Shown here in pieces: positions 44,761 to 55,658 of a stretch of 64,000 bases of DNA; positions within the stretch are counted from its first letter, which is position 1, and each line of letters starts with the position of its first letter. Origin of the DNA: Phytophthora sp. 'mugwort' (lineage: Eukaryota; Oomycota; Peronosporomycetes; Peronosporales; Peronosporaceae). Under the pieces are notes generated by a model. That model made no database searches and was not told where the DNA came from. It was given only the letters and a program-made list of their open reading frames with translations. Where the stretch lies: the NCBI GenBank assembly GCA_033558025.1, contig JAUCEF010000007.1, positions 7,750,001 through 7,814,000 on the forward strand, given 5' to 3'. Both the position numbers and the translations under genes were made by a program.

Positions 44761-44795
44761 CCGCAGCTGGAGAAGACCCAAAAGCCCTTGAACGC

Positions 44796-45731
44796 ATGAT
44801 TACGAGGCGCAAGACACATGAATTAGCTCGCTGGGATGACTATGGTTTCGCCACGCACGGCCACATCCAAGTAATGGCGGTCATTATGAAGGCGAACAAC
44901 AACGAAAGTGTCGTCGAATCTACAATGAAGTGGATTAAGACGGTGGAATATCACGTTGGCGACGCCGTCCAGCCATTTAAGGATGTGAAAGATGTCACTA
45001 AGTTAAAGAATTTGTTGCACCAAAAATACCGAAGTACACCAAAACTGCCAACCCTAACGCGTTGTGCTTGCCACAAGCTACACACAAGCAGGCGGTACGA
45101 GCTGAATCTAGCGTGTGGTATGCTGGCTGTCACGCTCAGTATGGAAGTTTATTTCTTTTCTTTTGTTTAGCGAAAACTTGTGGCTGCATTCCGGGTCAAT
45201 CATTGGTAGTCTCTTTAGTTTGCGTGAGAGCTACGAAGCAGTCGGCATTATCAACCCGAGATTTCACGGCTTTTGATCACCCGATCAAAGATGCAATTGC
45301 AAAGGGGTATTGCGCTGCATCTCCTGGAACCACGAGAGCCATCACTACAGTCAACCTAGGTAATCATTGGGGGGGGCGTTCTTCGTGAACATCGACACAA
45401 CACATACCCCTTGTACGACCCCATGCAGTTGAAGAGCAATTTGTCCGCGCAGAAGATCGCCGTTGATACTGTCGTTGAGCCTACGTCCGGCATCACGGAC
45501 CAGATTTCCTATCAATTCGTTACGAGCTGCCTGCAGCCGGACATTTCATCATGCTGAATGTTATGCCTCGTTGAACTGGAGCTGCTACTGTTCGGAGCGA
45601 CTCCCCAAAACTGGAATGTCTTCTGGAACGACTCGTTATGTGGAGTAGTGGGCTACTTGCATATGCGCTATCTGTACAAAGTGATAGCTCGTGAACGCCA
45701 ATTGCGTGTTGTGATCGATGTTGAGGAGTAG
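44796..45731 (+). pseudogene. Second Ulp1-like (C48) protease relic
   Basis: An upstream open stretch (44796-45170; DDYGFATHGHIQVMAVIMKA, then VGDAVQPFKDVKDVTKLKNL) is not recognised. From 45230 the C48 domain reads QSALSTRDFTAFDHPIKDAI, then TTVNLGNHWGG (the catalytic His-Trp block, 45350). At a G7 run the frame shifts to TYPLYDPMQLKSN (the catalytic Asp region). The Cys block is NDSLCGVVGYLHMRYLYKVI near 45630, with stop at 45731. His, Asp and Cys blocks are in the correct order. It lies directly downstream of the SWIM-type MULE, like the first Ulp1 relic near another MULE. Confidence 0.5.
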
Positions 45732-46939
45732 GTAGACGTAACTTTAATACATCTGATTATATATATGCACTTCAGTAGCGAACCGAAAGTTCGTCGAAAA
45801 TCCAAAGACTTAGTAGTTTATGGACAAGCGCCCGCCCGAGCTATCGCCGTTTTTTATCTTCCTCTTATAGTGTGCATAGTTAAAGATGGTGTATTTTCAC
45901 GCCTATAATGTGCAACGCATACCAGTTGTTGCTTAGGACAATCTCATTTGTTTCTAGCATGGTTGTTATAAGTAAAACAAAATACAGCGGAATATTCAGC
46001 TAAACTACGGATGCACCCCACCATACGTTATCTGGGCATCCACATACCCATTAAACCGATGCTATCATTTTGTGTCGCTTTCGGTGGTAGCAACACGATC
46101 CCAACATGTGTCACGTTGGGATCGTGTTCCGTCGTGACGGTCGGGCAGGCTATTATTAGGGCAGCCACAGCGATTGTATAGCTCCCGATTTAACGGATCA
46201 CAGATAATAAGATAAAAATAAATATATATACAATTATGTTTAATATATAATTATATTTAATCCCGATAAAAATCCTTCGATAATTTGTGCGCCAACATTA
46301 GCTCATCCCTATTCAGGGGTTGGTAGTAGAGCCGAAAATAGTACTATATTGTGATAGTACTATATTAATATTATGATAGTACTTATCTCATTTGGAAGTG
46401 TAGCGGTTATTTAGTTGGGAAGCCAAAAAAGTATTACTAAGAAAAGAACATTTTCGAGGAAGCGAGATTGATTTTTGAAAGGCCGCGCTCAGCTGCAGTG
46501 ATCCTCTAAATGGATGGCAACAAAGCCTTCTCCTCCTTCATTCCACGATTTTCGTGGAGGGCAAGCTGGAGACGATGAAATGCTCCAAATCCGGCTGCTT
46601 TTGATCGGCGTGTCCGAAACGGCTCCTTGCTGCATTTGCAATCGCCTAGTTCATCATGTGTCAGCAAGGAGCTCCGCGGCGACGAGGACCTGAGCAAGCG
46701 GTAAGGTCGTATCAAAGCTGGTCTCATCCTCATTTGTGCTGTCTAACGTGATAGTGTTGACGCATTCACGCAGGTTTTGTAGCCAGGATGCGTCCGCGCT
46801 TACAAGGACAAGACGAACCGGCCGTATTCACTTCACCCGTAACCAGCCAAGGAACCTCCGTAACCAGCCAAGCCACTAAAGTAACCTGTCGAGCTTTTCA
46901 GTGATCTGTGTCCTTCTACCGCGAGAGAGGCCCCTCAAA
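45732..46939. other. AT-rich spacer with short palindromes
   Basis: No gene. The segment is very AT-rich at 46200-46290. The palindrome ATAGTACTAT or close variants occur three times between 46335 and 46390. A 14-bp perfect inverted repeat is listed separately. Confidence 0.5.
46092..46128. repeat. 14-bp perfect inverted repeat
   Basis: AACACGATCCCAAC (46092-46105) and GTTGGGATCGTGTT (46115-46128) are exact reverse complements with a 9-nt loop. This could be a foldback element end or a small hairpin. Confidence 0.85.
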
Positions 46940-49297
46940 CCCCTGTTATATCGAATTTCGTCGAGCATTTTAAACGCCCTGGATCACGCGACAAAATCTG
47001 GGAGGTAATGCACCTGCTCAAGGTCCCAGCGATTCACCACAGGAAGACCTACACGCACATCTGCACACTCTGCGCTCAAAGAAAACCGTGGAAGAAGGCG
47101 CTCCGCATCTGCTAGAACAGCTCCAACCCAAAGAATCATATACGCAATCATCCCGAGTACAAAATTTGCGGAACAAGAGCAGAAGACCCGGACCAAAAGG
47201 ACACAGAAGTACCTAGACGACAATGTGGAGAATAATCGACCTGTGTTAGGAACCACCGACGAGCCACATGTCAAGCGGCATAAGCTTTTTTTGCGTTGAC
47301 TAAAGAGCAGAAGCTGGACTTGTATCGCTGTGGTTGATTGAAGACGGTACAAATCGAGCTCTGCATTCTTTCAATGTTGTAGTAACTATCTCTGTTCTTT
47401 TCTGTGCTAGGCTTGCCGTTCAATATGTCTCAAATACCCGCCTTTTTCAAACTCTTTCGAGGCTTGTCTGGTGATCGTATGGCTAAACCCCGCCTTCAGC
47501 CGAAACTCACAACGACCTTCTGGATGCGAGCTACGGAAAAGTTTTGAAGAGCACGAGCGAGTTGTTGCAGAGCGTATCAGTTGCTGTACAACATTTGCTT
47601 TCTGAATGTTATACACGACTCATGAACAAATTCCTCAAAGAACAATATCGTCGGAACCTCAGTCGTGTTCATCGACCACAACTGGATGTTCGTATATCTA
47701 GCGTTGCTGGCCGCGACAAAGAACGATGTGAATGAGTCAAAGGATGTAGTGAAGCTGATCAACTCCATGTTGCGATCCCTTTTTGGCTTGGATGTGGATA
47801 CGATAGCAAAGTTTTCCATTTCGGGCACCGCTCCCGCACCCCGTAATGGGTCTCTCCTCTTTGACACTACTTTGCAGACGGATTGCGCGATGCATTGCCT
47901 AAATTTATGCATTAGTTATGGCGAATGTATCAAGGAGAATACAGAGACTAGAATTGTCTAGGATCCGCTCACAAAGTGAAGAACAAAGTCCGTGTGGTTG
48001 TGACAGAGGGTGGTGAGTTTCGTAAAGGCCTTGAACAAATACTTCTCCAACCCCAAGACCACCTAGCGAAGTCACAAGTTGAAGGAGGTGCAGATCTTGC
48101 GCGACCTGCCAGTGCTTGGTGGGATAATCGACGTAGACGTCAGATTGGCGTCTGTTATGAAATTGTTCCACCGCTCCATTATCAATTACGCGGCATATTA
48201 ATGGTATTTTCAGAGTGTTGAGGATGCCAAGAACGACAAGAGGTGTTCACAGGTATATCTGCAGCAGAATGGGAGCTGATAGTCGAGATGGAAGCGATTA
48301 CGCCCCTATCGCTCGTCAGAACTTGCTTTAGTGGAGACTCAAGCGGCTAACATGCTTTCGTCGAAGATGTATGTCCTATTTCGTGTCGCCTCGGCTCGCA
48401 TGAACTCCTACCAAATATTTAACTACGAACTCGACGCGCCTAGAGATGAAGATACAAACGAGATAAACTTTCCGCGTAGATATCATGCTAGACATGATTT
48501 CTGACTTCGGGCAGTGCTGCATCAAATGCATTCTCCACCAGATTGCTTCCAGACTCCCTAAACCGTCGGTGCAGATGGGGATGGCACTGCTGCTTGACCT
48601 GCGCGCAAAACGATCTACCAAAAACTACCCTATTATTTCAAACTTCCATGAAGCGCATACGAACAAACTTATGGAAGACACGATGGCGTTACTGTGCATG
48701 GAGCATCGTGAGCAGTAGAAACCGAAGTATGGCACAAATCTGCCAAATGGGAACGCAGACACCCTAGTCCTCGCGTCTAACTCTCCGTCCTGTGAAGTTT
48801 TAGATGCGTCTGAAGGTGAGATGGAACTTTTGTGCGGCGAAGAGGTGTCTGAACAGGCTGAGCAGCGTTTAGCAGAGTCCGCATTGCACAAGGAAGATGA
48901 TGCATCGGCGGGTAGGTGGATAGACCTTCGTGTGGAGTGGGCTGAGGTTGCGAAGCAGCCGTTTCCGAGCCGAAGGTCGCAACGCAGTTCTGAGCAGCCT
49001 GTCTATGGCACACTCTAATGGCAAACGTGTGTGGAATGTGGAGCGCCTGTGCAAGTATATCAGTCAGGCAGCGCTTCGCTGACACCGGCGAGCACATTTT
49101 TCTACGACCGCGTTGATTGCACGCGTCTGGCTGGGACGCTGCTCATCCACGGCTTACCAGGAGATGGTTTACTTTACGGGATCTTTCGTTATGAACCCTT
49201 TGCGTACACGAACAAGCAACGAACGGCCCAAGGGCAGCTGATATTCCACCATAATCGTCACGAGATCGAGCGCATGAAGAGCTGGCACCGTCTGTAG
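46940..49297 (+). mobile_element. hAT transposase relic
   Basis: A BED-type zinc finger opens the relic near 46955-47150: KIWEVMHLLKVPAIHHRKTY, THICTLCAQ, then an H-x4-H-like NHIRNHPE. The transposase body follows in pieces: SVVFIDHNWMFVYLALLAAT (47655), KNDVNESKDVVKLINSMLRS, LLFDTTLQTDCAMHCLNLCI (47860), MELLCGEEVSEQAEQRLAES (48820), IDLRVEWAEVAKQPFPSRRS (48930) and FHHNRHEIERMK at 49247-49282. The hAT dimerisation region is only partly recognisable. Stops and frameshifts occur throughout, but the order of parts suggests an originally full-length copy. Confidence 0.6.
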
Positions 49298-50482
49298 TAG
49301 TTATCATTAGTACTAATTTTTGTGATATTATTACTTACGACATTGAAATCGACCTCTATTGCGTAATATTTGAACGTTATTAGACGGAAAGTCATCGAAT
49401 ATTCGCAATATGACTAAGTAGAAGAATCAGTTTTTTCTACTATTCCCTGTCCCCATTACATTTGCAATTTTTAGGAGCCCGGCCAACATGATACCGTATT
49501 TTACAGGAAGTGTCCCACACGACAAGTGTTTCCGACGAAATGTGCGGTTAATGGAGTTCTCATCACCAGCGGCCATAGAGGACAGCGGTTGTATCTAAGA
49601 GTCATTATAAGTTCTCTTGCAAGTCTAGGTAAATAAGCTGGGTCTATCGGCGTTAAAGCAACTTCGGTTTGAGCACCTTTGAGCAATTTCGAGCACCTTC
49701 TAGCACCTTCTGAACACCTTGTACCATGTTGAAGTTGCGCAAACGTGCTCTTGGGACGGGTGTCACTGCCTCCATGACACCAAAGCAATAGCTACTCTGC
49801 ATGCTATCCTATCGCCAGCTAAGCACCTAACGACCCTAAGAAAGGTGGCAGAACCCTGAGCCGAGCTAGATCTAACCGTGCTTGGTCCTGGGTTTAAGTC
49901 CGCGTGCTTCGCACACGGAGCTTAACCCACAGGCGTTGCTTCAACTTGCCGAGCTGGATCGGTTTCACCCCCTCCCCTCGACTAGGGTTAGGCCAAAGTT
50001 GCTTTAACCGGTGTCATTCGAGAGCGTGTAGCGTGGTTCACGGGGCCACCTGTCCACAAGCTGTCTTTCTACAAGAAAGTTTCTAGTGTGGAGTATAGGC
50101 TATAATATAGCGGGGTCCGCTATATATAGAAGGACCACACCGTGTGAATGCGATTTCGCTGCCCTTCAATATGCTAAACACTAGCGGCGACTGGTCCGAT
50201 GGGTCCATTTTGCAGCTTCTGCGCCGCTTACGTCAACCAAAAGTGCCTGCTGGGCGCTGCGCGTCACTTATGCTGCGGAGCTTATGATGGTCGCGAACAG
50301 ATATTAATGGGCTCGCCAACCAACCGGTTTTGGCGAGTTTCAAGATATGAAGGTAAACTCTTTATAACTGATAATCTGGTCTTGGCATTTTTTACTATCG
50401 ATTTAAGTTTGGAGTATTAAATGCCTTCATACTTGAATCTGTGTCATGCACACAGCTTTTTCCGCCAAACTGGCTCATCCCC
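49298..50482. other. Spacer with short repeats and palindromes
   Basis: No gene is supported. GAGCACCTT-like units repeat four to five times at 49669-49722. An imperfect hairpin spans about 49897-49945. A 9-bp palindrome (ATATAGCGG, loop GGT, CCGCTATAT) lies at 50105-50125. The last few hundred bases should contain the promoter of the zinc-repeat gene. Confidence 0.45.
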
Positions 50483-52507
50483 ATGGCGAGTGGCTCTCAC
50501 TCACAATCCGCGCCGATAGTATGCGCCAAGGCCTTTGCGCCGTTCAAGTCCGCCCGTCTCGCCTCCTCAACGCCACTCACGCAGCAGGAACAGTCACCGC
50601 TGTCCTCTATGGCGGCCGCAGACTCTTCCGCGCGGCGGCAATCTGACAGCGCCGTGCAAGGCGACGATGAGCATCCGAGCGCGACCTACAAGACACCGGA
50701 GTGTCTGCACAAGGAGCGAGAAGAGGCCGCGCAACAGGAAGAAGCGGAGGCCCATAAGGTCCATGAGATCACCGAGAGCTCCTCGGATGAGAGCAGCGAC
50801 GAGGAGCCAAGTAGGAGCCATTGCACGACGTCGAATAGCTCGGAGCAGGACTCGCTCGGGGCCGAGGCGGTCGCTGCAACCGTCGAAGATGAGGAGGAAG
50901 AAAAGTCGCCCAAGATGCCAGCGCCAGAGGTGGTGGAGGAGATGCGCTCGGGCGTGTACATGCCCGAACCGGAGGTGGTCTACAACACTAAGAACGTGGC
51001 CGATATGCATTACCTGTTCACGAACGACAAGTTAAAGGAGGAGTCGCCCGCTGTTGTGCTGCGGTCTGACCCGTTCTGTATCCCCAGAGTTACAGACAAC
51101 GTGCCTAACTATCGTCCCATGCTTAATCCGTTGAGCATCTTTCTGGGAGAAGATAAGTTGTTGCCGGGCAACTTTAGGTTGGACCCGACGGAGAGATTGC
51201 CGAATGTTGGGGGCAATGTGACGTCCAAGAAGGATGCGACAACTGGACCGAGAGGAATTTCTCTTCTGCCAGGAAGCTCGTCATCATCTACGAGTTCTGG
51301 GAAGCAGTTTCGAGGAAAGACCAGCGCGTTCATGGGAACAATGCCGCGTCAGACGGAATTTGCAGAAATTCCAGTGTCCGAAAAGCTTTTCCAGAACCAC
51401 GAAGTATTTCGACCTTCGCCACCCATTCCGCGCGTTCCAGCATCACCTTCTAGGGACCTGCGGTCAGTTTCAGGAATGGACAGTGAAACAACCAGCAGAC
51501 AATTCACAAGGTGCAGTTCAGAGAGCGAGGCATCAACGTCATCATCTGGAACGAACTTTACCAAACCTAGCGCTTCTGCCTCGCTCTCGGACGCGATGCT
51601 GTTGTCATCAATCCAGCATACGCTTGACGCCACGACGGGTGCTCTGGCAGCCACGGACTGCGCGATGCATCCAGTAGATGCAACTGAGTCCGCTTCGTCC
51701 AGTTCAGATGGGAATTCTGCATCATCAGGATACCAGATTCAGTCACTTCAGCCGCTGGAATCCGTTGCTGACCGGTTCAGAAATTACCTACCAAACCGCA
51801 GCTCATCTACGCCAGACAATAGCCGACCTATGGATGGACAATACTTTGACGCACCGGGAGGTTACAATTCTGTTGGCGTGTCGATGGGCTATGGTACCGA
51901 CAGTCCTGCTGCTCAAGGCACATTCGGCAGTTTACTCTCACCGGTCGAAAATCACGGAAACACTCCGTATTCTGGTCTTTTTATTGACAGTGGCGGGGCA
52001 CATTCTGTCAACCAAAGCATGCAGAATTGTTCCTCTGCGTTGGGTTCAATTTCTCTCACCACTCCCACAAGCGGCGCAGTTGGAATCCATTCGGGTCTCA
52101 TTACGCCCCAAGGTGCGGCAAGATCAGGTGAGGATACCCCTCGACGTCAAGGAGCAAAGAAACCTCGTGCCAAGAATGTGTTTCGACCATGTACTGCCCC
52201 GGGCTGCACCAAGGGCGCCCGTGGCAAGTCCGGACTGTGTCAAAAGCATGGAGGCGGCAAACGTTGTGCTGCACCGAACTGTCCAAAAGGTGCGCAGGGA
52301 AGCAGTAGCATGTGCCTCTTTCACGGAGGTGGCTATCGATGCACGGTGGAAGGCTGTACAACAGGTGCTCGAGGCACATCGGGTCTTTGTGCCAAACATG
52401 GAGGATACAAGAAGGCCAAGCGTGGACCTAACGCCGATGGCGCTGCAGCGAAGCGAGTGCGTACCGATGAGCCGCAGTACTCACCAGCATCGGTCAAGGC
52501 AGACTAA
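50483..52507 (+). CDS. WRKY19-like zinc-repeat nuclear protein
   Basis: A single-exon gene of 674 residues from the ATG at 50483 (context CCCATGGCG). The N-terminal ~170 residues are acidic and Ser/Glu-rich. The middle is Ser/Thr-rich and probably disordered. Three C-terminal repeats at residues ~567-645 follow the pattern C-x4-C-x-KGA-x-G-x5-C-x2-HGG: CTAPGCTKGARGKSGLCQKH, CAAPNCPKGAQGSSSMCLFH and CTVEGCTTGARGTSGLCAKH. Such repeats occur in 'WRKY19-like' proteins of oomycetes and other lineages and are thought to bind zinc. A basic tail (KKAKRG, AKRVRTD) looks like a nuclear signal. A transcriptional or chromatin role is inferred, not shown. An out-of-frame upstream ATG at 50446 overlaps the start. 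Confidence 0.65.
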   Translation: MASGSHSQSAPIVCAKAFAPFKSARLASSTPLTQQEQSPLSSMAAADSSARRQSDSAVQGDDEHPSATYKTPECLHKEREEAAQQEEAEAHKVHEITESSSDESSDEEPSRSHCTTSNSSEQDSLGAEAVAATVEDEEEEKSPKMPAPEVVEEMRSGVYMPEPEVVYNTKNVADMHYLFTNDKLKEESPAVVLRSDPFCIPRVTDNVPNYRPMLNPLSIFLGEDKLLPGNFRLDPTERLPNVGGNVTSKKDATTGPRGISLLPGSSSSSTSSGKQFRGKTSAFMGTMPRQTEFAEIPVSEKLFQNHEVFRPSPPIPRVPASPSRDLRSVSGMDSETTSRQFTRCSSESEASTSSSGTNFTKPSASASLSDAMLLSSIQHTLDATTGALAATDCAMHPVDATESASSSSDGNSASSGYQIQSLQPLESVADRFRNYLPNRSSSTPDNSRPMDGQYFDAPGGYNSVGVSMGYGTDSPAAQGTFGSLLSPVENHGNTPYSGLFIDSGGAHSVNQSMQNCSSALGSISLTTPTSGAVGIHSGLITPQGAARSGEDTPRRQGAKKPRAKNVFRPCTAPGCTKGARGKSGLCQKHGGGKRCAAPNCPKGAQGSSSMCLFHGGGYRCTVEGCTTGARGTSGLCAKHGGYKKAKRGPNADGAAAKRVRTDEPQYSPASVKAD

Positions 52508-53957
52508 CCAAAAGGTCATAGACCATATTTAAAACATACTATGCACGTTGCAGGTATTTTGTGTGCTGCGTAGTATTCAACTCCTTCTCTGTAGAGCGGA
52601 GGGCGCTTCTTGCCTGAGTGATCCATAGTTCCAGGATGATGAATTCCTCTTCTGGTATTAAGACCTTGTGCAGCTCCACATTCGACAAACTATGTTATAC
52701 TGTTCGCCAAGTACAAGTATCGAATGTACGAAGTAAGTTTCTTGGATTTACTTAATTAGCATTGGCCGAATATTACCTTCCCGCACGATGACATTTGCGT
52801 ATGTTGAACGCGCTGGTGGCGTCCTTCTCGAGAAAACCTAGAGATTGGATCTCAATGTGTGCAAACGGTTTGGGTTTGGCGACGACCTTCACTGGAACAG
52901 CAACGTCAACGGTGCGAGTTCGCTCACACCAACTTAATGTACAAATGCAGGTGGAATGAGATTGTCTATCACGCCCCCGCCCCTGTGTAGGAATGCGCAC
53001 AGCAGGATCATTTTTACTATACTTAGTCAATCCGGCGACAAGGTCACTTTGTCGGGATCGTATCTCGAAATGCATCCCACCGATCGGGGCACAAGAAGTT
53101 TGCACCGTGCTAGGGTGCATCATCACGTTAACAGAGCTATTCAATGCATCACCGAACGTGTATACTTATATTACGCTTAAGTCTATTTGTTGCGAAGAAA
53201 AAGCCACGCACGATCAATTGTACCACCGATAGTGCGTGATTATTATTAGCAACCATGATGACTACGGAGGTTACACCCTCGATCGAGGGGCCCATTCATC
53301 ATGGTTTCGTCATGCATTAGACAAGGCGACTTGTTTATTCAATTGTATCAGAGGGCTTACCTTATTATCCGCCGAAAACCTTTCAGCTTTTGCAAATGCT
53401 CACGAGTTTTTCCAAGTGCGCTAGGAGGCAATGTTGTTAACAGTAGGAAGAGTTATATTCTAAGTTAAAGTTACGAAAAGAGGACCAGATATTCTCTAAT
53501 AGCATTCAGCGCGCATGTTCTTAGATAAGCCGCTTCTTAGCCCGCCACGCAAGATGAATAGGGACGTTTGATCGCAGGTTTAACGCAATACGAATCCCTG
53601 CAGTGGCTCATTAAATAAGCCATAACAAAATTGCTTAAATGTTTGGCCCTTAGGTTGCCACACTCTTTAAAGTACACCGTATGGACGGAGACTCGGCAAA
53701 GCAATGGCTGAAATACTGGGAGGAGGCACATAATCAGCTTGGACCACCTGCCTTCATCAATCACAGCAAAAGAAAAGCTCGGTCGTTGCTTGACGCTCGT
53801 GATATGAAGTACACGGTTGTATTTGATGGATACCGTACACTCCTTCGGATGCTGTCGATGTAGCCCGTCTTATATCCTGATCAGCATGCGCGATTGTCAC
53901 GCACAAAACAATTGAGCGAGTAGATCGCCAAGCTACGATCAGAATCGAGCTGCGAGC
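52508..53957. other. Intergenic region with no supportable gene
   Basis: It holds the 3' UTR of the zinc-repeat gene and about 1.3 kb of low-information sequence. A short open frame at 53681-53863 (KQWLKYWEEAHNQLGPPAFI) looks like a fragment of something larger but is not recognised. Confidence 0.35.
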
Positions 53958-55323
53958 CTACACGTTCTTGAATTTGTTAGTGGCTTCAACCAGCTCCTTG
54001 GCGATACCGGGTTCCATAGCAGAGTGACCTGCGGTCTGCACTACGCGGAAGTCCGCCTCCGGAAAGGCCTTGTGAAAGTCCCAGGCCGTCTTCATTGGGC
54101 AAACGACGTCGTATCTGTCACGATGGTACACAATTACGTCATACATCATAGCCAAGAGACCACCTTCTGCTTGCTTTCGTACCTTCCCTGAACGATTACC
54201 GTCGGAATGTGACGAATCTTGTAGGCGTTTTCGTTTAGGAACTCATCGGTAGGGAAGAAGCCCTTGTTCACGAAGTAATGGTTCTCAATGCGAGCGAAAG
54301 CCTCCGCAAACCTCTCTTCGTCCATGGACTTGTTCGCAGCATCCGACTACAATAGCAACAATAACAAAGAATGGTGGTCACTTCCCCACCTCAATATACA
54401 CACACAAATATCAAACTCACAGGAGGGATCAGGTTGCTCGTGGTCTTCTCCCACGTCGTCCATGCCAGTGCCGCCGGTATGCGGACCTTCGGGTCGTCAC
54501 TCGTCAGACGCTTGTGATAAGCCATCAAAAAGTCTCCGCGCTCTTCCTTGGGAATCGCATCACGGTACGCCTCCCAGCGGTCCGGGTAGAGGAAGTTTGA
54601 CCCGTGCTGGTAGTAGAAATCGATCTCTTGCTTGCGCAGGTGGAAGATGCCGCGCAGTACCAGCTCTGTGACGCGCGTCGGGTGCGTGATAGCGTAGGCA
54701 ATGGACAGTGTGCTGCCCCACGATCCTCCAAAAACCTGCCACTTCTCGATGCTTAAATGGCGACGCAGCTTCTCCATATCCTCGACCAAGTGCCATGTCG
54801 TGTTGTCCTCCAGCGATGCGTGAGGTTTGCTGCGTCCAGAGCCGCGCTGGTCCAGCAGGACGATGCGGTAGACGCGCGGGTCATGGTAGCGTCTCATACT
54901 GTCCGAGCAGCCGGCGCCTGGTCCGCCGTGTACCATGATGACGGGCTTGCCGAACGGGTTGCCGCACTCCTCGTAGTAGAGCTCATGGACGGGCGAGACT
55001 TGCAGCGAGCCTGTGTTAAAGGGCTGGATGGTCGGGTATAGGAACTCCTCGGGGTTCGAGAGGTAGCGAGGCTCGTCGATCTGCTGCTTCTCGTTCTTCT
55101 TGGCCGCCTCAGAAGACGCGGACGTCGAGTAGCTCATGGCCAGAGAGGTCAGCGCCACGGCGGACAATGCCAACGCAGCGTGACGCGCTTGCTGACCCTC
55201 GTTCTTGGTGGGCACATTCACAGGACGTGGACGCGCGTTCCTGCTGGTGGGTAGAGCCAGCAACTGTAGCGTCTTGCCGCCGGCGCGACGCAGCGAAGAT
55301 AGCTTGGAGCAAATCTTGAACAT
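53958..55323 (-). CDS. Proline iminopeptidase (alpha/beta hydrolase, family S33)
   Basis: Three exons, 55323-54421, 54346-54183 and 54114-53958, encode 407 residues. Conserved blocks of prolyl aminopeptidase are clear: oxyanion HGGPGAGCSD, LLDQRGSGRSKPH, nucleophile FGGSWGSTL (Ser ~200), WELVLRGIF-type ELVLRGIFHLRKQEIDF, acid GRYDVVCP (Asp ~358, across an intron) and base TAGHSAMEPG (His ~387). It releases N-terminal proline from peptides. The N-terminal ~75 residues precede the enzyme: an Arg-rich stretch (SSLRRAGGKTLQLL) and a hydrophobic segment (AALALSAVALTSLAM), suggesting mitochondrial import or a membrane anchor. It is tandem with and downstream of the SPT2-like gene, about 335 bp apart. 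Confidence 0.88.
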
Positions 55324-55658
55324 TATTTCTTTACTTCAAATTGTGAAATTGTGAAATGAAGATAAATACGCGAAGATTCCTTTTTACGGGAATAGCGTTT
55401 CTATTCAAGAAAGATTTCCATGTAGCGAGCGAATCAGAGCCGAGTGATGATGAAAAGTACTACTTCTAAAGTCTCTATCTATGTGCTTTCTAAATTGACA
55501 TTCGACCCCTTTGACGTTGTGTATTGCCCGATCCACTTGTTAGCACTCGACGCTACGGGATTCACTATGGCGTACCGTTCACCCTATCTTGTAGTTTTAC
55601 TATTCGTGGGGTTTAAACTGATCTTTTTTTTCAAGGAGTGTCTTTTCACACGCACGGA

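Noticed and set aside
54391..55323. Proline iminopeptidase read as a single 310-residue ORF ending in FVCVY
   Set aside because: The last residues read into an intron (donor GTGAGT at 54420). The true C terminus with the Asp and His blocks is in two further exons.
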